Below, in pieces: positions 26,401 to 33,299 of a DNA stretch of 64,000 nucleotides. The stretch spans positions 844,001-908,000 of the forward strand of contig NZ_CP075191.1 of the NCBI RefSeq assembly GCF_020510625.1, written 5' to 3'. Source of the stretch: Ferribacterium limneticum. Its GTDB lineage: Bacteria > Pseudomonadota > Gammaproteobacteria > Burkholderiales > Rhodocyclaceae. The notes beneath the pieces were generated by a model. That model worked only from the letters and a program-made list of their open reading frames with translations. It was not told the DNA's origin and made no database searches. Positions within the stretch are counted from its first letter, which is position 1. The number at the start of each line of letters is the position of its first letter. Both the position numbers and the translations under genes were made by a program.

Positions 26401-26760
26401 GGCGTCATGCCCGGCCATGCGCTGTTCGGCTCGCAATTCACGGCGACCTCGATGATCGGCATGATTGCCCTGGCCGGCATCATCGTTCGCAACTCCATCC
26501 TGCTGGTTGATTTCATTAAGCAGCAGGTCGCGGCAGGCATGGACTTTCACGATGCCGTGATCCAGTCGGCGGCAGTACGGGCCAAGCCCATCGCGCTGAC
26601 CGCGCTGGCTGCCATGCTCGGCGCCCTGTTCATTCTCGATGACCCGATCTTCAACGGTCTGGCCCTGAGCATGATCTTCGGCATTCTGGTGTCCACCCTG
26701 CTGACGCTGGTGGTTATCCCGGTTCTTTATTTCTCGGCTTTTCGCAAGGAGCATCAATAA
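23470..26760 (+). CDS. RND efflux permease carrying an in-frame palindromic insertion
   Basis: This 1096-residue protein is an AcrB/HAE1-type proton-driven exporter. It has an N-terminal membrane segment, two large periplasmic regions and two helix bundles. The proton-relay aspartates are visible as ILVDDAIVVVENI in the fourth helix. The family length is about 1020-1050 residues. The surplus includes residues about 511-547, which lie between the two halves in the cytoplasmic loop and are encoded by an imperfect palindrome (24999-25110). The frame continues intact through it, so the protein is probably still made. It follows the adaptor by 3 bases and its stop overlaps the DUF2892 start (TAATG). 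The substrate is not known. Confidence 0.9.
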   Translation: MSHDNARLGISGRIAAVFQSSRMTPLLALVAFLMGLFATLVTPREEEPQIDVTMADVLVAFPGASAKDVENLVARPGEQVLSRLHGVEHVYSMSRPGMAVITVQFEVGVKYNDAVLRLYDTVHSHRDWLAPNLGVQEPVIKPRGIDDVPIVSLTFWTPDPTRSAFDLQQVARAVEIELKRIKGTRDVSTLGGPDHAIRVLMDAERMNAFGVTPQDIAGALKVSNALQSSGSLTAGNREVLVQTGTYLESAADVKRLVVAVRERKPIYLSDVATVEDGPDQPKRYAWFGNKDGEFPAVTIQLSKQPGVNAADVASSAIERINSLKNTVIPEGVEVTVTRNYGETATEKAQKLIGKLIFATAFVVALVFFALGRREAVIVGVAVTLTLAATLFASWAWGFTLNRVSLFALIFSIGILVDDAIVVVENIHRWQGLHPDKTLLEIIPGAVDEVGGPTILATLTVIAALLPMAFVSGLMGPYMSPIPINSSMGMAISLAVAFVVTPWLAARLMKSHSSSFKGEVGRGMGASGGLVAGQPIPTPALPLKGREQHASKLDARLDSTFRKLLTPFLDPLKGGAARVKLAIAVVLLILGSVSLAYFQLVVLKMLPFDNKSEFQIIVDMPVGTPLEETARVLHEIGAELASVPDVVNYQAYAGTASPINFNGLVRQYYLRAVPEKGDLQVNLADKHHRSRQSHEIAVSVRERIEAIGKRNGGVAKLVEVPPGPPVMSPIVAEVYGPDYAGQMAVGKQVRAAFEKTADIVAVDDYIEADSRKFVLHVLQSKAAQMGVAQSDIVEVVGMGLAGQDVTPARNTESKFEIPVRVTLPAEKQSTLDALLKLRVRSRDGQLVPVSELVEVRDVAREKAIYHKDLLPVVYVVGDMGGKLDSPLYGMFDIRSKINGVALKEGGTLGEWFIRQPGDPYAGYSVKWDGEWQVTYETFRDMGIAYAVGLILIYLLVVAHFGSYLVPLIIMAPIPLTIIGVMPGHALFGSQFTATSMIGMIALAGIIVRNSILLVDFIKQQVAAGMDFHDAVIQSAAVRAKPIALTALAAMLGALFILDDPIFNGLALSMIFGILVSTLLTLVVIPVLYFSAFRKEHQ
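24999..25110. repeat. Imperfect palindromic repeat inserted in the RND permease gene
   Basis: Two arms of about 38 bases face each other around a spacer of about 30 bases. The left arm contains CTCCTTCAAGGGGGAGG followed by GGGAGGGGGATGGG. The right arm contains CCCATCCCCACCCCAGCC followed by CTCCCCTTGAAAGGGAGGG. The G-runs and C-runs are unlike the surrounding coding sequence. The element adds a Ser/Gly/Pro-rich stretch without breaking the frame. I saw no second copy in this window. Confidence 0.75.
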
Positions 26761-26987
26761 TGACTATCGAACGCATCATCCGCATCATGGCGGGCGCTTT
26801 CATCCTTTTGTCGCTGGCGCTGGGTATCGAGGGTAGCCCGATCTTCGTCTCGAAGTGGTTCCTCGCCTTTACCGCCTTCGTCGGCTTCAATCTGCTGCAG
26901 AGCGGCTTCACCGGCTTCTGCCCGCCGGAAAAACTGCTCGCCAAGATGGGCGTCAAGCGCAGTGAGGGCGGTTCCTGTTGCGGATAA
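26760..26987 (+). CDS. DUF2892-family small membrane protein
   Basis: This 75-residue protein has two hydrophobic helices (MAGAFILLSLALGI and WFLAFTAFVGFNLLQSGFTG) and the TGFCP motif typical of the DUF2892/YgaP-membrane family. It ends in a GGSCCG tail with two adjacent cysteines, which could bind metal or sulfur. It begins on the last base of the RND permease stop codon (TAATG), so it is probably the third gene of that operon. Its function is unknown. Confidence 0.8.
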   Translation: MTIERIIRIMAGAFILLSLALGIEGSPIFVSKWFLAFTAFVGFNLLQSGFTGFCPPEKLLAKMGVKRSEGGSCCG

Positions 26988-27130
26988 GTGACAGCCACGA
27001 AAAGCGCTTTAAGATCAAGGATTAATAAAGTCTCATAAGCGCTTGTTGTATATGCATATTGTCTTTTTTTGTGGTGCGTCAAAAATTCCGCTGAAACATT
27101 GATTCGTCTCGGCTAAACTCCGGGCAACGC

Positions 27131-29098
27131 GTGTATCCGGAAAGTAATACTTTGACGCAAAGTCCGGCCGTAGCCGGCCGAAAATTCGTGTTGTTCGCCA
27201 TGGGGGCGGTCGTTCTGGCCTGGGGCCTGATCGGCCTTGACCTGTGGATCGCCAGCCGCCATGCGGACGCCGGAATTGCCCTTTTGCCGGGCCTCCCGAA
27301 TCCGCAGGGCTTGCCGACGTGGACGCTTCTGCTCCTCGTTCTGGGCGTGTTTCTCACTTTCCTTGTTGCCCAGGCTTATCGGCAGTTGCTCTCGGCAAAG
27401 CGCCAGACGGAAGCCAAGTTGGCCCTGCAGTGCCTGATCGTCGATCACGTCTCCGAAGCGATGATCGTCACCGACAGCGCCCAGCGAATTCTCTCGGTCA
27501 ACGCCGCGTTCGAACAGATTACCGGCTATGCCGGCAACGATGTCCTGGGCAAGACGCCGACCATGCTCAGTGCCGGACATCACGGCCTGGGTTCTCATCG
27601 CAATATCTGGGATTTCGTTGCCGAGAACGGTTACTGGGAAGGCGAGCTCTGGGATCGCCGCAAGGATGGCGCGATCTATCCCAAGCAGATGCGGATTACG
27701 GCCATCTGCGAAGATGGCGTGCACGTCTCGCATTTCGTCAGCGTATTTACCGATACCAGCGAAAACAAGGCACAGGCGGAGCGTCTTGAATTTCTGGCTC
27801 GCCATGATCCGCTGACCAATCTGCCGAATCGGCTGGCGCTCGATGCCCATCTCGACGCCATCCTCGATGGTGCCGTGCCCGGCATCAACCGCATGGCGCT
27901 GCTGATCATCGACCTGGATAATTTCAAGACCATCAACGACTCGCTCGGCCATCATGCCGGCGACCGCCTGCTGAGCGAATTGGCGCGCCGACTGGGCGGC
28001 CAGATGGACAAGACGAAGCGTCTTTTCCGCTTGGGGGGGGACGAATTCGTGGTTGTCATCGATCGCCTGTTCAGTGAAGAGACGGTCATCGAACTGGTCA
28101 ATCGGCTGGTCGGGGTGATCGGTGAGTCATGCAATATCGACGGCCATGTGCTGCACAGCACGCCATCAATCGGCATCAGTCTCTATCCGGAAGATGGTCG
28201 GGATGCCCAGGCCTTGATCCGCAATGCCGATACGGCCATGTATTACGCCAAGGCCAACGGTCGCAACAACTATAAATTCTTCACCGAGCCGATGAATGCG
28301 GCCGCCAACAAGCGCCTGCATCTCGAAAGCGAACTGTGGTCTGCCCTGGCTGAGAACCAGCTGATCCTGCATTACCAGCCGCAGATCGATCTGCTCAGTG
28401 GCAAGATCGTCGGCGTCGAGGCACTGGTGCGCTGGCGGCATCCACAGCGCGGCCTGATTCCGCCGGTCGAATTCATTCCGGTGGCCGAAGAGTGCGGCCT
28501 GATCCTGCCGCTTGGTCATTGGGTGCTGCTCACCGCCTGCCGGCAGGTCAAGTCCTGGCTCGATGCCGGGATCGACATGGGGGAAATGGCCGTCAACATC
28601 TCGGCGCACCAGTTCCGGCAGCCTGAGTTCATCGCATCGGTGCAGGCGATTCTGGCTGAAACCGGCTTGCCCGCCGGGCGCCTGGAACTGGAAATCACCG
28701 AAAGCACGATCATGCACGGTGTCGATGAGGCGATCCAGACCTTCGCCCAGCTCAAGGCCATGGGCGTCAAACTGGCCATCGATGACTTTGGCACCGGCTA
28801 TTCGTCGCTGGCTTACCTGCGTCGCTTCCCGCTGGATCGCCTGAAGATCGATCGCTCCTTCCTGGCCGATGTCGAAACCGATCCGGATGCTGCCTCGCTG
28901 GTCACCTCCATCGTCCTGCTCGGCCGCTCGCTGGGGCTGCAACTGGTGGCCGAGGGCGTCGAAAACTTCGCCCAGGCCGAATTCCTCCGCACGCTCGAAT
29001 GCGAACGCGTGCAGGGCTTCCACTTTTATCAGCCGGTTTGTGCGGAAGAAGTGGTCGGCGTCGGCCGCTTTCAGGAATTTGCTGCCCTGCAGGCCTGA
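27131..29098 (+). CDS. Membrane PAS-GGDEF-EAL cyclic-di-GMP enzyme
   Basis: This 655-residue protein has two N-terminal membrane helices (about 18-40 and 64-82) and a PAS domain (about 100-215, including NAAFEQITGY). The GGDEF domain has an intact active site (GGDEF 302-306), and the EAL domain has VEALVRWRHP (E430) and DDFGTGYSSL (551-560). Both catalytic signatures are intact, so it could synthesise, degrade or switch between the two; many such proteins act mainly as phosphodiesterases. The GTG start is the best available but has a weak ribosome site. It stands alone, preceded by 143 noncoding bases that hold two short palindromes. Confidence 0.9.
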   Translation: MYPESNTLTQSPAVAGRKFVLFAMGAVVLAWGLIGLDLWIASRHADAGIALLPGLPNPQGLPTWTLLLLVLGVFLTFLVAQAYRQLLSAKRQTEAKLALQCLIVDHVSEAMIVTDSAQRILSVNAAFEQITGYAGNDVLGKTPTMLSAGHHGLGSHRNIWDFVAENGYWEGELWDRRKDGAIYPKQMRITAICEDGVHVSHFVSVFTDTSENKAQAERLEFLARHDPLTNLPNRLALDAHLDAILDGAVPGINRMALLIIDLDNFKTINDSLGHHAGDRLLSELARRLGGQMDKTKRLFRLGGDEFVVVIDRLFSEETVIELVNRLVGVIGESCNIDGHVLHSTPSIGISLYPEDGRDAQALIRNADTAMYYAKANGRNNYKFFTEPMNAAANKRLHLESELWSALAENQLILHYQPQIDLLSGKIVGVEALVRWRHPQRGLIPPVEFIPVAEECGLILPLGHWVLLTACRQVKSWLDAGIDMGEMAVNISAHQFRQPEFIASVQAILAETGLPAGRLELEITESTIMHGVDEAIQTFAQLKAMGVKLAIDDFGTGYSSLAYLRRFPLDRLKIDRSFLADVETDPDAASLVTSIVLLGRSLGLQLVAEGVENFAQAEFLRTLECERVQGFHFYQPVCAEEVVGVGRFQEFAALQA

Positions 29099-29104
29099 TG
29101 GGCT

Positions 29105-29132
29105 TTGCGCTGGGGGCGTTGGCGCCTAAAAT
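29105..29132 (+). promoter_or_regulatory. Candidate promoter for the tandem reductase operon
   Basis: TTGCGC at 29105-29110 and TAAAAT at 29127-29132 are separated by 16 bases. The -10 matches five of six consensus bases and the -35 only three. It lies 27 bases before the glxR start, a suitable distance. Confidence 0.35.
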
Positions 29133-29159
29133 TCCGGTCTTGTCGACACGGAGTTCAGC

Positions 29160-30026
29160 ATGAAAATCGGATTTATCGGTTTGGGCATCATGGGGCGTCC
29201 GATGGCGCTCAACCTGATCAAGGGCGGCCATCAGGTGACCGTCTGGGCGCGCCGCGCCGAATCCATGCAAGCCTTGCTCGACGCCGGTGCCAAAGGTGCA
29301 GCCAACCCGACCGAAGCCGCCCGTGGCAACGAACTGGTAATTTCCATGGTGGCCGATGCCCCCGATGTCGCCGAAGTCATGCGCGGTGTTGCCGCGGCGG
29401 GGGAATCCGGCCTGGTGGCGGTCGACATGAGCACCATCGCGCCGGCGGCTGCCCGCCAGATTGGTGCCGACCTGGCGGCGGCCGGCATCGATTTTGTCGA
29501 TGCGCCAGTCTCCGGTGGTGAAGTCGGGGCCATTGCCGGTACCTTGTCGATCATGGCCGGCGGTGCCGAAGCCGCCTTTGCCCGGGCGAAACCGGCCTTT
29601 GAGTGCATGGGCAAGAACATTGTCCACGTCGGTGCCTCCGGTGCCGGGCAGGTGGCCAAGGCCGCCAACCAGATTGTCACCGGCATGGGTGTGCTTGCCG
29701 TCGCCGAGGCCTTCGCCTTCGCCGCCAAGAATGGCGTCGACGCCGGCAAGGTGCGCGAGGCGCTGCTCGGCGGTTTTGCCTATTCGAAGATTCTCGAAAA
29801 CCACGGCCAGCGCATGCTCGACCGTAATTTCAAGCCGGGCTTCAAGAGCTGGATGCATGAGAAGGATTTGAATATCGTCATGCAGACCGCGCATGAGCTT
29901 GGCCTCTGTCTGCCGGGTTCGGCCGCCACGGCGCAGATGTTCAATGCCATGGTTGGCAGCGGTCTGGGTGAGGAAGATTCCATCGCCGTGCTGAAATTGC
30001 TGGAAAGGCTGTCAGGACAGGCATGA
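29160..30026 (+). CDS. glxR: 2-hydroxy-3-oxopropionate (tartronate semialdehyde) reductase
   Basis: This 288-residue member of the beta-hydroxyacid dehydrogenase family has the NAD(P) motif GFIGLGIMGRPMA (4-16), the substrate loop DAPVSGGEVGA (S118) and the catalytic lysine K167 in GAGQVAKAANQ. The length matches GlxR/GarR. It would reduce tartronate semialdehyde to D-glycerate. This step links to the hyi, glycerate kinase and glycolate oxidase operon 23 kb away, which lacks such a reductase. A 3-hydroxyisobutyrate dehydrogenase-type role cannot be excluded. Its stop overlaps the start of a paralogue. Confidence 0.8.
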   Translation: MKIGFIGLGIMGRPMALNLIKGGHQVTVWARRAESMQALLDAGAKGAANPTEAARGNELVISMVADAPDVAEVMRGVAAAGESGLVAVDMSTIAPAAARQIGADLAAAGIDFVDAPVSGGEVGAIAGTLSIMAGGAEAAFARAKPAFECMGKNIVHVGASGAGQVAKAANQIVTGMGVLAVAEAFAFAAKNGVDAGKVREALLGGFAYSKILENHGQRMLDRNFKPGFKSWMHEKDLNIVMQTAHELGLCLPGSAATAQMFNAMVGSGLGEEDSIAVLKLLERLSGQA

Positions 30027-30877
30027 GAGTCGGTTTCATCGGCCTGGGGGTCATGGGGCGCCCGATGGCGCTGCATTTGCAGCGCGCCGGTCACGAACTG
30101 GCGGTCTGGGCTCGCCGGCCGGAAAGTATCGGCGAACTGCCGGCCAAGGTCTGCGCGACCCCGGCTGAACTCGGACGCTGCTGTGAGGTGGTGTTCACGG
30201 TCATTACCTCCAGTGCCGATGTCGAAGGCGTGGCGCTCGGCAAGGATGGCCTGCGCGAGGGGATGGCCGCCGGTTCGGTGCTGATCGACTGCTCGACCAT
30301 TGCGCCCGATACGGCACGCCATGTTGCGGCACGGCTGGCCGAAAAAGGTATCCACATGCTCGATGCGCCGGTCTCCGGCGGTGTTCAAGGCGCCATCGAT
30401 GCCTCGCTGGCGATCATGGCCGGCGGCGACGCCGAAGTGCTGGAACGCGTGCGGCCGCTGCTGGCCTGTCTGGGCAAGCTGATTGTTCATGTCGGGCCGA
30501 ATGGGGCCGGGCAGGTGGCCAAGGCCTGCAACCAGATGATCATGGTCGCCGCCATCGAGGCAGCGGCCGAGGCGATGCGCCTTGCTACGGCTTCCGGTGT
30601 CGATTGCGCCAAGGTGCGGCAGGCGCTGGCCGGCGGTTCGGCCGCTTCGCGTGTGCTTGATGTGATGGGGGAGCGCATGGTGCGCCGTGATTTTTCGGCC
30701 GGCATCGAAGCGCGCCTGCATCACAAGGATTTCGGTCTGGTGCTCGAAGCGGCCCGCTGTAGCGGTGTGCCGGTGCCGCTCACCGCGGTCGTCGATCAAC
30801 AATTGAATGCGCTGATGGCGCAAGGCTGGGGGCGTGACGATACGTCCTCGCTGTTACGCGTGTTGGAATTGTCATGA
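30023..30877 (+). CDS. Second beta-hydroxyacid dehydrogenase, paralogue of the preceding gene
   Basis: This 284-residue protein shares the whole layout of its upstream neighbour: GFIGLGVMGRPMA, STIAPDTARH, DAPVSGGVQGA and K167 in GAGQVAKACNQ. The ATG overlaps the upstream stop by 4 bases, so the two probably arose by tandem duplication and are co-translated. The N-terminal half is clearly divergent, which suggests a different substrate, such as 3-hydroxyisobutyrate or another 2-hydroxy-acid semialdehyde. All catalytic residues are present. Its stop overlaps the PilZ gene start. Confidence 0.82.
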   Translation: MRVGFIGLGVMGRPMALHLQRAGHELAVWARRPESIGELPAKVCATPAELGRCCEVVFTVITSSADVEGVALGKDGLREGMAAGSVLIDCSTIAPDTARHVAARLAEKGIHMLDAPVSGGVQGAIDASLAIMAGGDAEVLERVRPLLACLGKLIVHVGPNGAGQVAKACNQMIMVAAIEAAAEAMRLATASGVDCAKVRQALAGGSAASRVLDVMGERMVRRDFSAGIEARLHHKDFGLVLEAARCSGVPVPLTAVVDQQLNALMAQGWGRDDTSSLLRVLELS

Positions 30878-31617
30878 CCCAGATTGCCCAGTTGTCCGAA
30901 GCCGAAATCGAAGCGCGTTTCCGCGTTACCGGAGTAAAGCCGGTTGCCTTCCTGCTCGGGGGCTATGCCAAGGAACGTGAGCCGTTTTCCGTCCAGTTCG
31001 GAGGGGCTGCCGAGATGTTCCTGACCACTCCGCTGGCCGCGCAGGTGGAGAAGGGGCAGCTGATTTTCGATTGCAGCGGCAGCGTCGAGACCAATCAGCG
31101 CCTGCTGCGCAGCGAGCGCAATATTTTCATCGGGCGGCCGGGCGGGGTTCATGTTCAATTCACCACCGGTGCGGCCCGCGAAGTGGTTTACGAGGGCAGC
31201 AAGGCGTTTGCGGTTACCTTGCCGCAGTACGTTGTGCGGCTGCAGCGCCGGGAATATTTCCGTATCGAAACGCCGCGGATCAATCCGCTGGAGTTTTTCG
31301 GCCGCCTGGCGGACGGTACGCTGCTCAAACTACCGGTGCACGATATTTCGGTATCCGGTATCGGGGTCAATGCGGCTGTCGTGCCTGAAGGCATTGTGCC
31401 CGGTGTAGTGCTCGCCAACTGCCATTTTTCCCTGCCCGGTGATGGCAAGGACCTGTTCTTCAGCGCCACGATCCGCAATGTGCTGGAGCAGGAAAGCCGC
31501 GGCGGCAACCGTCACTGGCGCATCGGGATGCAGTTCAACGACTTGTCGAGTGGCGACGAGGTGCGTATCCAGCGCTACATCGCCAAGATCGAGCGCGAGC
31601 GGCACGAGCTTTCCTGA
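30874..31617 (+). CDS. YcgR-like flagellar brake protein (PilZ domain)
   Basis: This 247-residue protein has an N-terminal YcgR-type domain (about 1-115) and a C-terminal PilZ domain. The c-di-GMP motif is RLQRREYFRIETP (R122, R125, R126) with DISVSGIGV (about 157-165) completing the binding site. YcgR proteins slow the flagellar motor when c-di-GMP is high. It is the third gene of the reductase run, coupled by an ATGA overlap, although it has no evident metabolic link to it. Together with LapD and the GGDEF-EAL protein it makes three c-di-GMP genes in this window. Confidence 0.85.
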   Translation: MTQIAQLSEAEIEARFRVTGVKPVAFLLGGYAKEREPFSVQFGGAAEMFLTTPLAAQVEKGQLIFDCSGSVETNQRLLRSERNIFIGRPGGVHVQFTTGAAREVVYEGSKAFAVTLPQYVVRLQRREYFRIETPRINPLEFFGRLADGTLLKLPVHDISVSGIGVNAAVVPEGIVPGVVLANCHFSLPGDGKDLFFSATIRNVLEQESRGGNRHWRIGMQFNDLSSGDEVRIQRYIAKIERERHELS

Positions 31618-31701
31618 GCGTCGGCTGATTGACCCCGCGTTGCCGTAGCAGCGGGGATTCAGCGTCTTGATTTACCGGCGCGTGGGCGCGCCGAAACCGC
31701 T

Positions 31702-32673
31702 TTAATCGGCGGTTCCCTGACAGACATCGCAGCGGTGGATTTCCACCGTGGCGTGCACGATTTCCTCATGGATCCCCAATGCGCTGCGGACTTGCAGCGG
31801 CGTCAGCGCCTGATCGTGGGTGAGCAGGCTGAGCGCGCAGGCATAGGCGCCGTTGCCGACGCGCCAGACGTGCAGGTCAGTCAGTTGCGTGTTGCCGGCT
31901 TGCGGCAATTGTCCGATGACTTCGCGGATTTCGGCGACCACCGGGTGGTCCATTTCGCGGTCGAGCAGCACATGGCTACTTTGCACGATCAGGTTCTTGG
32001 CCCAGAGGGCGACCAGCACGGCGCCGACCAGCCCCGTCGCGGGATCCAGCCAGGCCCAGCCATAGAACCAGCCACCAGCCAGCGCGGCGATCGCAAGTAC
32101 CGAGGTCATCGCATCGGTGATGACATGGATGTAGGCCGCCTTGAGATTCAGGTCGTGGTGATGGTGGTGGGCGTGGTCATCGCCGTGATGATGGTGGTGA
32201 TGCCCGTGATCGTGGGCTTTGCCGAGGATCAGCGCGCAGACCAGATTGACCGCCAGGCCGAGGATGGCAACGCCCATCGCTTCCGGATAATGGATGGTCT
32301 GCGGCGACCACAGGCGTTCGAGCGAACCGAAGACCATGGCCGCGGCAACACCGAGCAGGAAGATGGCGCTGGTGTAGCTGGCCAGCACCTCGATTTTCCA
32401 GGTGCCGAAGGCGAAGCTGGGGTCGGCCGCGTACTTGCGGGCGGCGGCATAGGCAAAGGCCGAGAGGCCGATGGCCAGCGCGTGCGAACTCATGTGCCAG
32501 CCATCGGCCAGCACGGCCATCGAGTTGAACCACCAGCCGGCAAGGATTTCGACCAGCATCGTGGCGATGGTGATCCACATGACCAGCCGGGTGCCGCGTT
32601 CGGCGGCTGCGTTGCCTGTGCTGTACTGGTGTTGGTGGGCCCAGCGCGAGATGTCGTGTTGAGGCTGGCTCAT
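31702..32673 (-). CDS. Cation diffusion facilitator (DmeF/CzcD-like metal exporter)
   Basis: This 323-residue protein has six membrane segments, with the metal-site motifs HMSSHALAIGLSAF and HVITDAMTSVLAI in the second and fifth helices (HxxxD-like sites). The histidine-rich loop between helices 4 and 5 is long (about residues 150-175, mostly His and Asp). The C-terminal cytoplasmic domain ends with HRCDVCQG. It would export Zn, Co or Ni by proton antiport. The ATG at 32673 overlaps the aldolase stop; the longer open frame to 33087 is out-of-frame aldolase sequence. It is the last gene of the antitoxin-to-CDF run. Confidence 0.88.
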   Translation of the reverse strand: MSQPQHDISRWAHQHQYSTGNAAAERGTRLVMWITIATMLVEILAGWWFNSMAVLADGWHMSSHALAIGLSAFAYAAARKYAADPSFAFGTWKIEVLASYTSAIFLLGVAAAMVFGSLERLWSPQTIHYPEAMGVAILGLAVNLVCALILGKAHDHGHHHHHHGDDHAHHHHHDLNLKAAYIHVITDAMTSVLAIAALAGGWFYGWAWLDPATGLVGAVLVALWAKNLIVQSSHVLLDREMDHPVVAEIREVIGQLPQAGNTQLTDLHVWRVGNGAYACALSLLTHDQALTPLQVRSALGIHEEIVHATVEIHRCDVCQGTAD

Positions 32674-33299
32674 TGCTGTCCGTAGCCCTTGAACTTGTTG
32701 AGCACCTCGGCCATTTCGTCGGTCGAAAGCAAAACCGGGCTGCCGAGCTGGCTGGCCCGCCAGTATTGTTCGCACAATTCTTCCAGCTCGATGGCCAAGG
32801 CCAGTGCCTCGGCGAGGTCGCGGCCGGCGACCAGCATGCCGTGGTTGGCCAGCAGGCAGCCCTTGCGGCCATCCATCGCGGCCATGGCGGCAGTCGAAAG
32901 CGCTTCCGATCCGAAAATGGCGTAGCGGGCGCAACGAATGCTGTCGCCGCCAAAGCGGGCGATCATGTAATGGAAGGCCGGAATGCCCTGGCGCAGGCAG
33001 GCCAGGCTGACGGCGAAGGGCGAATGGGCGTGCAGTACGGCGCCGATTTCCGGGCGGCTGGCGTAGAGGTCGCGGTGGAAGCGCCACTCGGATGAGGGCT
33101 TGCGGCTACCGACATGCGAACCGTCGAGCCCCATCAGCGGAATATCGTCGTCGCGCAGGGCCTCGTAGGCCATGCCGGTCGGTGTGATGTAGAAGCCCTC
33201 GCCACTGCGCACGCTGACGTTGCCGGCGGTGCTGCGGTTGAGGCCGGCCGGCTGCATGGCGCGGGCGGTGCTGATCAGTTGGGTGCGCAGGTCAGCCAT
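32670..33299 (-). CDS. Class II aldolase of the FucA type, probable Ald2 of the DHAP shunt
   Basis: This 209-residue protein is a zinc-dependent class II aldolase: STAGNVSVR near the N-terminus, E71 as the general acid/base, zinc ligands H90 and H92 in LHAHSP and H153 in ANHGML. The residue spacing follows L-fuculose-phosphate aldolase. Because mtnA lies directly upstream (8-base overlap), the likely substrate is 5-methylthioribulose 1-phosphate or 5-deoxyribulose 1-phosphate, cleaved to dihydroxyacetone phosphate and an aldehyde. An MtnB-type dehydratase of the same superfamily is the alternative, but its usual motifs are not seen here. Confidence 0.8.
   Translation of the reverse strand: MADLRTQLISTARAMQPAGLNRSTAGNVSVRSGEGFYITPTGMAYEALRDDDIPLMGLDGSHVGSRKPSSEWRFHRDLYASRPEIGAVLHAHSPFAVSLACLRQGIPAFHYMIARFGGDSIRCARYAIFGSEALSTAAMAAMDGRKGCLLANHGMLVAGRDLAEALALAIELEELCEQYWRASQLGSPVLLSTDEMAEVLNKFKGYGQQ

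Noticed and set aside
31618..31701. CCCCGC / GCGGGG and CGCGCC-type inverted repeats between ycgR and the CDF gene
   Set aside because: Short stems without T-runs on either strand; not convincing as terminators, and ordinary in GC-rich DNA.
32159..32217. Tandem-looking CAT/CAC repeats in the CDF gene
   Set aside because: This is the histidine-rich loop of a CDF transporter, a normal family feature, not a DNA repeat element.
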